This document shows, one piece after another, positions 47,001 to 60,152 of a stretch of 64,000 bases of DNA. The notes under the pieces are model-generated. The model was not told the origin of the DNA, did no database searches, and saw nothing but the letters and a program-made list of their open reading frames with translations. Source of the stretch: [Phialemoniopsis] sp. UDSM-2020 (taxonomy: Eukaryota; Ascomycota; Sordariomycetes; Thyridiales; Thyridiaceae); the NCBI GenBank assembly GCA_018873225.1, contig JAEILZ010000008.1:1426001-1490000 (forward strand). Reading direction: 5' to 3'. Numbering within the stretch: the first letter of the stretch is position 1; every line of letters begins with the position of its first letter. Made by a program: the position numbers and the translations under genes.

Positions 47001-49575
47001 TGATCGCAGCTGTCTCTCTCTCCCCTGCATCGATAGATTGGCCGACTTCAACAGCAAAGCCGATCGAGCTTGTCTAACAACGATATAGCTTCGGCCAGAA
47101 CCTGGCCAAACGTTGGCTTTTGCTCAAGCCTCCGGGGTCTTAGCTTGCTGCAGACCTCCGTTCTCGGCTTCACCCAACATGACCTTACTCGAAGGAGCGG
47201 CCATCACGTTCTTGACATCACTCTGATCTCCTCCCAAACACCTAGGTCATTGGCTTGCTCCCCAGCCCGAGGTCTCCTCATCGTGGCATGACCTCGGGGC
47301 AGCCATATGGACCATTCGGCAAGACACCGCGTACAGGGTAGGGCCAAGGCCTGCCCAGAGCTCAAGTTTGGGATGGGATTTTGGTGTGTCCACTGCCACA
47401 ACTACATCGGCGCCTTGCTGCCGAGAAAACCTGCCTGCCAATGGTGAAGACCTCGTGAGTGCCTCCGGTGAAGGCCCTTTTGTGCCTCCGACTAGCAAAA
47501 GCCACAAGTGCTTTGACTTCATGGCGCGGCTCCTGTCTTGTTACTGTCGCTGGGGCTGATTCGCACCGTCTTTCTTAATGCCCATGATAAGAGGCCGGGA
47601 CCTGGGGTTTGGTAGGCTGGTCCCGGCCGCCTCTGCCGTCTCCCAGCCCCTTGGACCCCAGATTGGGGGTTGCCCATCGGCCAGACAATATTCTTACAAA
47701 CTGTCTCACCTGTAACAACCTGTCTGCCGATCACTGCAAGTCTTCAGGTCTGTAATTCTCTTGGTCCAGGACGTCGCCGATTGCCTCCATGCTTCCCTGG
47801 GTCTCAGGTCCAAAGAGTACCGTCCTTGTGTCCGTACAAGAGAGGGCGCTACCATTTTTATGAAGAGCAGCGATCCTTCGCGGCACGGGAATGTGTACAT
47901 GCAGCATATGATCTCGTTTGACTCACGAGCAGTCCCTATTAGGGCATAACCGCGCAACCCCGTGCTGGTGAATTCTGACAAAATGGATGCTGGATGGTAC
48001 CCAAAAGTCGATTCGAGCCGGGATGGCAGACCCCCGGGTGTGATCCCCGGCCAATGATCTCGAGTTTGGCTCACGTAGGTCAGCGGCGCAGTAGGAGAGC
48101 ATACATGTAAATGCCTAAAGCACTGCAAATCACTTGTTCTCTAGCCCGTCCCTTCTGTCGCTCATCTGAATGAGATATTCATATCTTTACTCCGCACACT
48201 CAAACCGGTACTGCAGAGTCGTTCCAACCCGGATATACCTAGATGAAGCCCAACTGTCAAACTTGAAATAGTACTTTTCCTGAACTACAAACCCCTTGAT
48301 AGGGTTACATTTCCGGACGAGGTGAAGACGGCCATGTTGGTTAAAGGCGCTCTGTTGGGACGGAGAGCATGTTACATGTGTAAAGGTAATCCTCTAGATA
48401 TTGCTCAAGGAATCTAACCTAGATTCAAGCCTCTACTCAAGAATGAAAAGACTTTCACAAACACTGGATATGCTTGGGAAAATGCGTCTTGTCTTGCAAT
48501 TAATAAAACAGACAATATTGGACAGGTAATTATATATGAGCCATCTCAACCTGGACGGTGGCGTTTCCAGCGTTTAATAAGTATCACTTTTCAACGGAGT
48601 GAGCTAGATCGATAAATGACAATCACTGTTTTCCAAAGCATAAAATAGAAGTGTTCGATATGAGAGTTCTTAATCGTATTGGCAAGAATTTGAACGAAGC
48701 GAAAGAAGTGTCGCAAAGAGCTTGCGTCCTTAACTTGTCCAGAATTGTACCTTTGATATACTTATGTATCAAATATTCGACATGTACCCCAGGCTCACAC
48801 CTAGCCTTACACTGCTAGTCAACACAAGAGTGACTTCCATAAGACCTCGGCCCGCAGATGTCAAGAGCAAAGGCGAGATACTTCCCGATAACGGGCCAAA
48901 GACACAGCGAGTGACAGCCAGGCTTTCCATCCGGCACAAAGACGCATCGCCGGCAGCACCCGGCCGCCTCAGCCCTACGGCGGGTATCGCACCGCCCTCG
49001 ACTTCGAAAAAAGCTGATCACCAGGAAAGCTGTCACCGTTTCCCCGGTCAGCATGCAGTTTTCAGTCTTCGTCTCTGCTAAGTGGTAGGGCGGACCGCAC
49101 AGTACGAGGCTGCTTCATGTCAGCAACGTCGCATGTCAGACGGGTTTCCGTCAGCGGGCACTTCCTTCCTGCCTTTCAGCTCGTATTTGTCCAGAGCAAT
49201 TGACTATTTCTGCCCTAGATGCTACGTTTCACAATGGATCGGGAGTGATGAGCAGGCGGAATGGAGGCCGAAAAGACTTAGGCAGCATGTATGTTCAACA
49301 TGTTCGTAGATAGAGACAAAGTAGTCTAGGCAATATCCTCACCCTAGCAGAGGAATCATCTCGTAATTCAGGCCGGGTCAAAAACGTACTTAGTAGCGTG
49401 GACAATGGTTGGAAATATTCTCGTAAATTCCAGAAAATGACAGCCAAAAAGCCTTGGTACCTATAACATGTAAAGTACAGAGGGTGAACCTGTGATACTC
49501 CAAGAAACTACATCATGACATATCCATCCTGCCCAATCGTTATACCATGTCTTTTCCCCAATCTCTCCCATGCAT
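44029..49575. other. gene-poor region
   Basis: About 5.5 kb without a recognisable gene. The first 500 bp are the transporter's promoter and leader, pyrimidine-rich on the minus strand. Short frames from 44.7 to 49.5 kb overlap on both strands and look random. The part at 48.1-48.8 kb is AT-richer than its surroundings. A 10-bp perfect inverted repeat (GGCCGGGACC at 47593-47602, GGTCCCGGCC at 47619-47628) could fold into a hairpin. I could not identify tRNA genes, a second 5S copy or transposon proteins here. Confidence 0.5.
47593..47628. repeat. 10-bp inverted repeat, 16-nt loop
   Basis: GGCCGGGACC at 47593-47602 is exactly complementary to GGTCCCGGCC at 47619-47628. The role is unknown. 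It is not next to a recognised gene. Confidence 0.7.
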
Positions 49576-51690
49576 CTAGATCTCCAGAGTGGGCTCGACA
49601 CCCTTGACGCGGCCAATCACCTGCTGCGGTGCGTACTTGGGGATGACCTCGTCGTCGTGCAGCATCTCAAACTCCTCTGACGCGTCGCGGCCCATGAAGT
49701 TCATGATGGCCTGGGGACCACCGGGGTGCTCCTCGAGCCAATTGCTCAGGTCCATGACGACGCCCTTGACGACGACCCAGAGGTCCTCCTTGGTGTTGTG
49801 CTTAGCGACCTCCTCCATCGTGTACTCCTTAGCAGGGATCTCAAACTTCTTGGGGTCGTTGGGCTTGGAGGCGGCCTTACCCTCGGAAGTCTGTGGAGAA
49901 GGGCCGGCGGCCGAAGTCTGTTGTGACTGGGGAGCGGAGGTCTGCACGCCTGAGCCGCCGGAACCAGAGCCGGCGCCGGCACCCCACTCGACCGAGATCT
50001 TGCCCGGCTGAGAGGGGTCCAGGTGCAGAGAGATCTGGCCTAGCCTCTGGGTAGCGCCGGAGGCGCCGTTGAGGGCCTGCTGGAACAGGTAGTTGCTGGC
50101 AGTGTCACCAGCGACGCGGCCGTAGACGACACAGCCCAGCAGTGAGGAACCACCCAGACGGTTGGCACCGTGCACACCACCAGCGAGCTCACCGCAGGCG
50201 AACAGGCCATCGAAAACCTTCTGCTCCGAGTTGAGGACCTCGGCCTTGTCGTTGATCTCAATACCACCCATGGTGAAGTGAAGAACGGGCTCCATCAGAG
50301 CGACGTGGAAGTCGTCATCAATGTCAAGAGGCAGGTTGTGGAAGAACTTCTTGCCCCAGGGGTCCTTCTGCTTGCCATCGGCGATGGCGTTGTACGTCTT
50401 GAAGGTCTTCTGGAGGTGATCGGGAGCGCAGCCAATCTCCTTGGCCAGCTCGGCGCCGGTCATCTTCTTCATCAGGCCACGGCCCGAGTAGTGGCGGGTG
50501 TGGAAGTCGAGAGTGTTGGAAGCCTTGGAGTTGAGGATGAGGCGGATAGGGAACTTGCCCTTGTCCTTCTCCTTCCACATCATACCCGAGACGTAGTCAC
50601 GGTGGCCGAGCTCGTCGCAGAATCGGTCGCCGTCCGCGTTGAGCAGAAGACCACCCTCGCCACGAAGAGCCTCGGCAGCTAGGAACTTCCACTTGGAGCC
50701 GGGATCCTTGGGGTCGACCAAGCCCGTGGGGTGCACCTGGACCTTGTCCATGTCGATGCCGTTGCCGCCAATAGCCATGACCATCTTCTGGCCGTCACCA
50801 GTGGCGTGGGAACCGTTGGTGGTGGCCAGACCGAACGTATCGGGCCTGTGCTTCTTCAGGAGCGATGAATCACTGAAGTCAGCGGCGTAACCGCCAGTGG
50901 CGAGAACGACGGGGCCGTCAAGCGAGTGCTGCTCGCCGTTGTGCTCGTACTGCACACCAGTGACCTGGTTGCCCTCCTTGCTCAGGCCGGTGACGCGGGC
51001 CTTCTTGATGATCTCGACTCGGCCGGGCTCGGTCTCGGCAAGCTCCTCTAGCCGTTGCATGAGGGCGTAGGTGATGGCCATACCGGGGAACTTTGCGTCA
51101 TGTCCACGGTGCGTCCGGGGCTGTGAGTGACCACTGAAACTGGAGTTAGCACTGTATTTCTGTATAGGGAAAGCCTTAGCAAGGCAGATTGACTCACCCT
51201 AGCCGGGAGACCAGAGTAAGATCTAGGTTGAAAACGTCTTGGAGCCACTCAACGGCAGCAGCGGACTTGTATGTGAGGACCTTGATGAGGTCGGGTCTGG
51301 CCTTGTCACGGGCCGACTTCGAGGTATCATCGTAGAACTGCTTTACGCTGTCCTGGATGCCGAGATCGACCTGTGTCCTGGTCAGGGCACCGTTGATGCC
51401 GGAGGTGGCCTTTGTGGAGTTGCCTCCGAAGAAGCCTGCGGGTATTGCGGGTTAGTGGCGTGTGCGTGTGCAAGGGCAGTGCAGTGCAGTGCGCCGTGCG
51501 AGGACCGCCAACTAACCTTGCTTGTCAAGAACGACAACATTGCCGCCGTTCAGGTAGATTGTGTGCGCAGCGCTCAGTCCCGACACTGAAGAGAGAGAAA
51601 AAGTCAGCAACTCATGAACTGATGGAGCATGTGCCTGCGGGGTTGGGAGGGCTTACAGCCACCGCCGACGACAATGACTCTGGGTGCCAT
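49576..51690 (-). CDS. OSM1: soluble fumarate reductase fused to cytochrome b5 domain
   Basis: Five coding blocks, of which the largest is 51133-49576; the others are 51690-51657, 51585-51517 and 51435-51198 (four exons in all), giving 632 aa. The N-terminus APRVIVVGGGLSGLSAAHTI is the FAD Rossmann loop. GGNSTKATSGINGA, VQVHPTGLVDPKDPGSKW and HGANRLGGSSLLGC are flavocytochrome-type fumarate reductase motifs, as in yeast Osm1/Frd1, which reduce fumarate to succinate to reoxidise flavins and NADH without the membrane complex. After a Gly/Ser/Gln linker (about 490-535) comes a cytochrome b5 domain with EHPGG (His583) and a second heme His at about 606. No clear mitochondrial presequence precedes the FAD loop, so cytosolic location is likeliest. 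Confidence 0.94.
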
Positions 51691-53613
51691 TGTGTAAGAT
51701 TGTGCCTCGTGGTATTAGTGAACAGATGGGGGTATACGGATGAGAAAAGGGCGAGGCTCCAGAAAGCAAGAATAGACAAGGAGGATTGAAGAATCTTGAC
51801 GAAGGAGATGGGAATGAGAAGGAAGAGAGTCTTGTCTGGGGTCGGCCCAGGAATGTCGGCGTAGTTATTCGTTGCGGAAAAGGGCCCTTGTCTGGGTTGC
51901 GACTGTTGCTGCGACTCCCGAGGGACACACTAAGCCGAAACACTGGCACGCTGATTCGCTGTGGACAAGCAAGACTAGCTGTGCCGAGGTCGACCTAAAA
52001 ACGGGGTACGGAGTAAGTAAATGGGTTATGCCGTCAGTGAGCCTCGTTTCTGCGGGGGGTGGAGTGGAGGCTCTAATACCGCTGTGCGATTCATTCAACT
52101 TTTACCCTCGCTATTCAGCAGGGTCATTGTTATTCATCGATGACCACCTGAAAAGAATGGTGATATAACGTGTAGATACTCTCGGATTAAGTGCACGTCT
52201 ACAGATATTCAATTCTTCAACCCTGACAGCCTTACCGCAGCCAAGAGCCACCGCGCTGCATGCGATTGCGCTTCGTCGAGACGTGGACCGAAAGAACCTC
52301 GCTTCTCGTCGCAACATAGCCCGAGGACCCATTCGACACAAGAGGCCATAAGGAGCGGATACCGCCCATGGCACCCATCGAGTCCATTCCCGCAAGAATC
52401 CCGAACCGAAATTTTTCTTCCTTCTAAGAGAAGCACGTCAAATTTCCCTCCCTAGATCCCCAATTATCGGCTCTCTAGAACTGCCCTGATGTGAGGGTGA
52501 CACTCCATGGTCCTGCAGGGATGGACACGACCGTCAGCCACGAGAGGTAGTGGACACGGTACATCATTCTTCCCCACAGTAACCCCAAAGCTAAAGTACC
52601 AGATGGATTTTCACATGCGAACCGCACCATCCAAGCACCAAAGTGCATGGGGTGACAATTGACTGCACAGGCATGACAGGTCGCTAGCTACAGCACCGAC
52701 CTCCGCCCTGATCAGAATGGTCACGTCGCCGGACTGGCCGACCTTGGCCGGATCACATGCCTCCCCTGAGCCTCGACTCTCCGACAATTATTGAGCATCA
52801 GAGCCACAAATGATGAGAAAGAAATAGGAGAAAAAGGACCTCTGGACAGGCGTTCTATATAGAAGGCAAGACCTGTCAAATTGAGGGAGTAAAAAAAGTG
52901 CCAAGCCAGAGCAACGACATCAACCCAAAGGCAAGTCGCGCATTAATCAGCTATCCATGCCCTCAAAAATACCCCGTAATGGAGACGGCAACAACCCCGT
53001 GGAGACCATGATAGTCCTTTACCCTTGACTATCACGCCAAAAGTTGGGGACACGTTCAGCCTAGAATTGTCCCCTAAAGTGGTCCGCTTTGAAGGGTCCG
53101 CCACATGCTTGAGTCGTTTGCATCATCCGTCCAGAATGTGTCAATATTTCGCATGTGAAAGTCAAAAGCTGGGTTGACTAAGGCCGTCAAATATGCACCT
53201 CGTGACGGATAAGCCGCATAGGCGACACCTGCATCACCAAAATCTGGGCAGCCAATAGCCTTGAGACCACAGTATTGAACATGTGTGCGGACCATGGGAG
53301 TCAAGGGCATGAGGTCTTATGGATTGTGTCGAATGGGAGAAAAAGCGTATGCAAATTCACATGCTGCACAAGACCGCGCCGCTTGCCACACCAACTGTAG
53401 CGCCAGCTCATTTCTGGCTGGTTGGTCTGTCGCACGAATGTGTAAGAGCCGAGTTTCGCTGGCATCGTCCACGCAGGTGGCAGCAGGTGGCAGAGTACGT
53501 CATCCCAGCCAAGGCAGGTTTGACAACATCCGAACCACTACCTACCATCATGATACTGCCCTTGACCAAGATGCAACTACCCGTGTAACAACTTCAGTCA
53601 TAGTCTTATCGCC
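51691..53613. other. intergenic region
   Basis: About 1.9 kb: promoter of the fumarate reductase gene on one side and of the fasciclin gene on the other. A 78-codon ATG frame at 53074-53310 (minus) is bounded by stops and has a balanced composition, but no recognised family, so it is not annotated as a gene. Confidence 0.5.
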
Positions 53614-54363
53614 ATGAAATCAACGCATTTATACGTACTTGCAAGCCTAACGTCTCTAGCTTGCTCGCAACTGATCGCGCTGCCCTTCTCCTTCAAGAAG
53701 CTGACCCCGCCCTCGCTCTGGAACCGTCCTGAGCAGCAACCCATCATGGATAACGCAGGGCAGGGATTCCCAGGCGCTGGGACTCCACAGGGGAGCGTCA
53801 TACTATCCGATGTGATGGGTCGGGACAGGAGCATCAACATCTTTGCGGGGTTCACGCGAGACATTGAATCCATCTCGCGGCGGCTGGACAACTCGGCCCA
53901 GAACTCGACTGTCCTGGCGCCACTCAACTCCGCTATCGAGAAGCTACCGCGGAAACCTTGGGAGGATCCGGAAGACTATGATACGCTTGGTGCAAACGCA
54001 TATGAAGGCGAGGACGGCCAGCAGAGGGCGCAGCAGAACATTCGGCGCTTTGTGGAAGCTCATATCGTTCCCTCGAGCCCGTGGCCAGAAAAAGAGAAGG
54101 TCAAGCCCATAGGGAGTGATACGCCAACCTGGTGGGAGGAGAAGGACGGTGTTCGTGTGGTATGTTCAGCCTTTTTCTCTCATCGAGAGACGAGAGACGA
54201 GATACTTACATGTATCTTCAGATCCAGCCCGGCAACATCGAGGTTGTCAGCATCGCTAGCACCGTCGCAAATGGAGAAGTGGTATGTTGCACAGATCTTG
54301 GAGTCTCGTCCATCAACTAACGGGTATCTTCAGTGGATTATAAAAGGCGTCCGCAACTATTGA
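53614..54363 (+). CDS. secreted fasciclin (FAS1) domain protein
   Basis: Three exons: 53614-54159, 54222-54281, 54334-54363, giving 211 aa. The 30-nt last exon (WIIKGVRNY, stop) fits after NIEVVSIASTVANGEV. Residues 1-19 form a signal peptide (MKSTHLYVLASLTSLACSQ). From about residue 65 a single FAS1 fold can be followed: ILSDVMGRDRSINIFAGF, then the H1-like NSTVLAPLNSAIEKLP, an AQQNIRRFVEAHIV segment equivalent to the H2 YH box, and beta strands to the C-terminus. Similar small fungal FAS1 proteins are predicted to be vacuolar or secreted; their role is unclear. There is no GPI signal. Both intron junctions are GT-AG and in phase. Confidence 0.86.
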   Translation: MKSTHLYVLASLTSLACSQLIALPFSFKKLTPPSLWNRPEQQPIMDNAGQGFPGAGTPQGSVILSDVMGRDRSINIFAGFTRDIESISRRLDNSAQNSTVLAPLNSAIEKLPRKPWEDPEDYDTLGANAYEGEDGQQRAQQNIRRFVEAHIVPSSPWPEKEKVKPIGSDTPTWWEEKDGVRVVCSAFFSHRETRDEILTCIFRSSPATSRLSASLAPSQMEKWYVAQILESRPSTNGYLQWIIKGVRNY

Positions 54364-55477
54364 ATGTGGAGATTCAGGTTCGGCTGGGCGTGTCCGGGCA
54401 ATCACACTCACATTCGTGATCGTTTTGGCGTTCAAGCGTTGTCTTTAATGGAATAAACATCTTGTTTCTCGTTCGAACTTTCAAACCTGACATACAGATC
54501 ATTCTGTGCCATACCTTGGTTCGTGCATGTGATGCAAAATGCAGGACACATTATCCGTGTCTTTAGATCAGAGAGGGGACTTACGGCTGACCATGAAGAG
54601 GCCCATCTGCACTCGGTCGACTGCAAGTGATTTTACTTGATGTTGATGTCTGAAACCAGTACAAGTCGTTGGTAGAGGTCTGCAGCACGTCGCTTTCCAG
54701 CTCTCACGATAGCTCGCAACCACTAGGCTGAGCAGGAGCTTTGTAGGGGTGATCATTACCCATCATCAGCCACTCACTATACATTGAACTTTTCTGTACC
54801 GACGGCATGATACCACATAGATACCAACGCCTGTTAGAGTTGTTGTCCTCTGGCATTGCACTTGTCTCACTGGTGAGCTTGCGCTCGGGTGGTTTGCTAA
54901 GAGTGGCCGCGCAACAATGAGCATTGAGACTATGGTTTGTGATTGGCTTGATGTGTATTTCGGATTGGCTTTCTTGGTGATTTCAGTGGGTCTTGGCCGG
55001 AACGCGCATCCTTGAAATAATCCGCCCTTATCTTATCCTCACGCACGGAACGGCAACGGCTAATTCCGTAATCGGGCATTGTCTGGTAGGTCAGTTGAGG
55101 TAGGTGCGTGTTGCCCTCGTCTTTCCCTCTGCGCAGCCAAAAAGCATCATCACCAACTTCTTCATGACATTGTAGCCGGAGGCTCTTCCCTTGTGTTCTC
55201 CATGTAGCAGCGGGCGCCACTGCTACTCAACTGAATCGCCAGCTTGCTCGAACTTGAGAAGCCCATCGACTTCAATTCCAGACTTTAGAGAGCTGTCAAC
55301 AGGTACGTCGACTCGGCTGTCAGTGTTTGCCCTCCTCCTGAGACTCGGCCTGCATTTCTTGACCACCCCTCAACCCCACGCAACCTCCTCAGCCTTCAAC
55401 TCTGTGATGGCAATGTCGCAAGTTGCTTTTGATACTGTTGCTGACTATATTTTCAATTTTACAGTACCCTCGCAGCC
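54364..55477. promoter_or_regulatory. SIN3 upstream region with predicted 5' UTR intron
   Basis: About 1.1 kb before the SIN3 start. A likely leader intron runs from 55303 (donor AG/GTACGT) to 55464 (acceptor TTTTACAG), ending 13 nt before the ATG; it has pyrimidine-rich DNA before the acceptor. The rest is the fasciclin gene's 3' flank and promoter DNA. Confidence 0.55.
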
Positions 55478-58400
55478 ATGAACGGCCAGCCGATGCACGG
55501 CGCTGGCTTCGACCGCGATCGCGACCGCGACCGTGAGATCGACGAGCAGCGTCACCGAGCCCTTCAGCAACAGGACGAGATGGCGCAACGTGAACGCGAG
55601 CGCGAACGTGAGCGTGAGCAATACCCGCCTGGGGCACCGCATCACAGCAGTGCAGGATCGATCCCTATCCACCAGCCCGTAGCATCGAGAATACCTGGAG
55701 CCATCCACAGCCCTGGTGGCCTGTTGGCCAACCACGGGAGTGGTGGTCCGAATATCCCCCTGGGTCCTCCATCAGGACCGCCACCCCCTGCTGTAAACTT
55801 TGGCGGCCCTCTCACGAACGAGTCGAACCGCCAGATGCAGCATGGCGGCCAGGCTGGCCCGGCCCCTGCCCAGCCGCACATGTTTGCTCCGATGCCACAC
55901 AGCTCGGTGCCGCCTAGTAACTCTCTAGGAGCTTCAAGCGGTCCGGGACCGGGTTTTGGAGGGCCTCTACAACCCGAGCATGGCCGAGGAGCCCAACAGA
56001 TCCCTTTCGGCGGCAATGTGCCTGCTGCCCCCCAAGGTCCCAATGGCCCAGGAGGCTTGTCGCAAGGCCAGCAGCCCATTCTTAATGTGAGTTATCGGAG
56101 AGAGTCTTGAAACTTCAGTATGTGTAAGGTCTGGGATGCCGGTAGGCTGATATGTTGCAAACCAGGACGCGTTGAGCTATCTTGATCAAGTCAAGGTTCA
56201 GTTTCATGAACAGCCCGATGTGTACAACCGTTTCCTGGATATCATGAAAGACTTCAAAAGTCAAACGTAAGCTGAAGCTCAAACAATTCTCACATTCCCA
56301 TCACTAACTGTCCGTGTGTAGTATCGACACCCCAGGCGTCATTAGTCGTGTCTCCGACCTTTTCGCAGGTCACCCGAATCTGATCCAAGGCTTCAACACT
56401 TTCCTCCCTCCTGGCTACAGAATCGAATGCGGCCTCGAGAACAACCCGAATAGTATCAGAGTTACCACTCCCTCGGGCTCTACAATCCACTCAATAGGCC
56501 CAGCCCGGAATCTGCAGACCGAAAGTGCGCAAGGACCTCCTGGCTCTGGCCAGCCGTATATGGGACAGCAGCGTCCTGCGAACTGGCAGGTGCCTATGCA
56601 ACATAGCGTCGAAAGCCCCGAAGCACAATTCAGTGCTCCTGTTCATGCTGGTGCTGGACCGCATGCAAACCCAGGTATGTTCTCTGAAGTAGTTCAGTCT
56701 CGGCGCAACTTGTTTTTGGACAAGTCTCAGATCTAACTCACTTTTCAAGTTCCGAGGAACACACACACCCCGACACCATCAGCAGCACAGGGAGCTCTGA
56801 ATGGCAACGCTGCCCAACAAGCGAATTTGGATGCGAAGCGTGGGCCTGTCGAGTTCAACCATGCAATAAGTTACGTCAACAAGATAAAGGTGAGATTTTC
56901 CGCCAAGTTTGGCTCAGGGAGTAGAATAGAGGCTCACGTTCACCTCAGAATCGATTCCAAGACAAGCCCGAAATCTATAAGCAATTTCTCGAAATCCTGC
57001 AGACCTACCAACGAGAGCAGAAGCCCATCCAGGAAGTCTATGCACAGGTTACTACCCTGTTCAACAGTGCGCCCGACCTACTCGAAGACTTCAAACAATT
57101 TCTACCAGAATCAGCTGCTCACGCGAGAGCCGCCGCCGCCGGACGTCCGCTTGACGAGGGCCTCGTGCAAACCAGCACTCCTCAGAGCGCTCAGCCCAGC
57201 CATCTAGGCCGTGACTTCTCCAAGGGACCGCCTGTTGGCACATTCGCGCCCCCTTCAAGTGCCAGCAAGGAGTCTAAGAAGCGTCCCAAGACCGAAAAGC
57301 AAGCTCCAGTACCAGCTCCCGCTCTGGAGGCAATGAATTCTTCCATTCGCAATACCCTGCCGACTGGCGCGGGAAGCAACAAACGGGCAAAGCTTTCCCA
57401 CAAGCCTGTCACTGATGGTCCGTCGATCGAGCCAACGCTCACTCCGATCATGCCGGAGCCTCTTGCGGGTGCCGGTCACGACGACGACGTCTCTGAAGCT
57501 CTGAGCTTTTTCGACAAAGTCAAGAAGTACGTCAACAACCGTACGACGACCATCGAGTTTCAGAAACTCCTCAATCTCTACACAAGTGATTTGATCAGCC
57601 TCAATGATCTCATCACCAAGGCCTATCACTTCATTGGTGGCAACCCGGAGCTGTTCAGCTTCTTCAAGACCATGGTTGGCTACACTGGGGATGACGAGCA
57701 AATCAAGAACACGCCGCTTCCCCCAGACGAGCGCGTTTCACTGAGCAACTGCCGCGGCTATGGCCCTAGTTATCGTCTCCTGCCCAAGCGAGAGCGCCTC
57801 AAGCCTTGCAGTGGTCGCGACGAGCTGTGCCGGTCTGTACTGAACGATGCATGGGCCTCGCACCCGACCTGGGCTTCTGAAGACAGCGGTTTCGTGGCGC
57901 ACAGGAAGAACGCCTTCGAGGAGGGTCTGCACCGAATCGAGGAGGAGCGTCATGACTATGACTTCCACATTGAGCTCAATCAGAAGTGTATCCAGCTTCT
58001 GGAACCGATTGCGCAGCAGATGTTGACCATGACTCCGGAGGAGCGGAAGCACTTCCGTATGCCGCCCGGTCTCGGAGGCCAGTCCACCTCAATCTACAAG
58101 CGCATCTTCAAGAAGATCTATGGCCTGGAACACGGCCCAAGGGTGACCAACGAGCTCTTCATGGATCCCTTCGTCGTTGTTCCGGTCGTTCTGGCCCGCA
58201 TGAGGCAAAAGGATGAGGAATGGCGCTTCTCTCAGCGAGAGTGGGAGAAAGTCTGGCTCGCGCAGACCGAAACCATGCACCTGAAGAGTCTCGATCATAT
58301 GGGCATCCAGGTCAAAACAAACGACAAGCGCATGTTTTCGGCCAAGCACCTTGTGGACCTGATCAAGACTAAGCACGAGGAGCTTCGCAGGGCTCGAGCG

Positions 58401-60152
58401 CTGAAGCTGAAGTCGACACGCCATCAGTTCCTTTGGACCTTTCCTGATCAGGAACTGCTTCTCGACCTGCTCCGCTTCATGGTTCTGTACGTGATGCATA
58501 GTGGTCAGCATGGTGCAGCTGAGAAGGAGCGCATCCTAGACTTTTTTGAAACCTTTATTCCGCAGTTCTTCGACCTCCCGGAAGATCAGGTGCAGCAGCG
58601 ACTTGCCGATATTGATCGTGATTCCGGGGAGGAGGATGAAGATCCGACACCGGCCGAACTTGTCAATGGTCGGAGCCGCCGCAACGGTAAGAAATCAGAT
58701 CTCCTCCGCGGCGTCCTTGACCCGGGTCGAAACAGCAGCAAGTCTCGCAACCAGAAAGAGGGCAGCGCTGCGTCTGGCTCCAAGGAGACCACGCCAGACA
58801 ACGGCTCGGTGAATGAAGAAGAGATGGTCGATGCTACCGAGGAAACTGCTGTGCCGGATAACTCAAACGAGCGATGGCTTCCTACTGTTCCTCGGCCGAC
58901 TGTCATTGCTGGCGAGAACCCGTTCCTCGACTCGGACAACGAGCTCAAGGCGGATGGCTTCTTCCCGCGTTCGTGGTACAACTTCTTCAGCAACCAATCC
59001 ATCTACATCTTCTTCTACGTCTTTCACGCGCTCTACCAGCGTCTCAAGGATGTCAAGGAGAGCAAGCAGACAGTCATCGAAGAGATGGAGCGCGCGTCGG
59101 CGGAAACCCCGGCCAAGAAGCTGAACATGGTCTCCTCAGAGCCCAAGTACTTTGAGGACATGAACACCGAGACCTTCTGGCCCCGCACGGTCGAACTGAT
59201 CGAAGATTTTATCGCTGGCGATCTGGATGAGAGCTCATACCAGGATATCCTCCGTCACTACTATCTGATGACGGGCTGGAAGTTGTACTCGCTGCCTGAT
59301 CTGCTCAGGATCCTGTGCCGTCAAGCTCTATCGTGCAACAACTCCGATTCGAAGGAGAAAACCGCAGAGCTAGTCACGCAGTTCCTCAACAATAGGCAGC
59401 AGGAGGAGACCAGTTACCAGACAGAGATCAGTGCCCGGAAGTTTGCTGAGAAGTGTGTGAAGGATGGAGACCTGTTTAATCTGTGCCTGGTAAGTTCTCA
59501 CAACATGATTATCGCCATCCTGGTCTAGTAGCTAACACTTATCCTCCAGGTCCCCAGCAAGAGCGAGATCTCGGTGAGGTGGCTACCCAAGAACGAAACC
59601 ACCTTCTCCACAGATGAAATGGAGATCCGTGAGCGCTGGAAGTATTACATCTCCAGCTACGTCCGTGTCGACCCGACCGAGGGCGTCCCGCGATCGCGCC
59701 TGCAGACCTCGGTGCTGAACCGCAACCAGCCCAAGCCCGGAAGCGACCACGATTCAGAGGACGAGGGCGTCCCCAAGCCGCTCGTGTACAACGAGGGTTT
59801 AGTCCTGCGGATCTGCCTCAACTCGTCTAAGATCGCCTACGAAAAAGGTACCTCGGAGCACTTCATCTATGGAGCCCCGCGGGACTCGGAAGACGCCAAG
59901 CGCCTCGATGCTCGCAGGCATAACAGGCGCATGGATCGTTTCCAGGAAAAGTTTGTCATGAACACGAGTTGGATGCGCGACATGCCCGCCGATGGCGTGC
60001 AGAAGCGCAAGGAGGCGTTCCAGAAGTGGCTGGATGATGGCGTGCTGCCTTCGGAGCAGCAGCAACGTGGTGGCAGCGCATCTGCTCCGGCCTCTGCCCC
60101 GGCTGCTGCTGCCGTGCCGGCCGGTGGCGCCGAGGATGTGGAGATGGAGTAG
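55478..60152 (+). CDS. SIN3: Sin3 transcriptional corepressor scaffold
   Basis: Six exons: 55478-56086, 56166-56266, 56322-56674, 56750-56889, 56949-59489, 59550-60152, giving 1448 aa. An Arg/Asp and Arg/Glu repeat N-terminus and a Gly/Pro-rich region precede three paired amphipathic helix domains. PAH1 is at about 204-272 ([13 protein letters not shown] to NTFLPPGY), PAH2 at about 386-460 ([13 protein letters not shown] to KQFLPE) and PAH3 at about 583-650 ([12 protein letters not shown]). The histone-deacetylase interaction region starts about 665 with [17 protein letters not shown], followed by the conserved Sin3 C-terminal domain (to about 1330) and an Ala-rich tail. Sin3 holds Rpd3-type deacetylases and binds DNA-bound repressors through PAH1 and PAH2. 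All junctions are in frame; PAH1 and PAH2 are each interrupted by introns. Confidence 0.96.
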
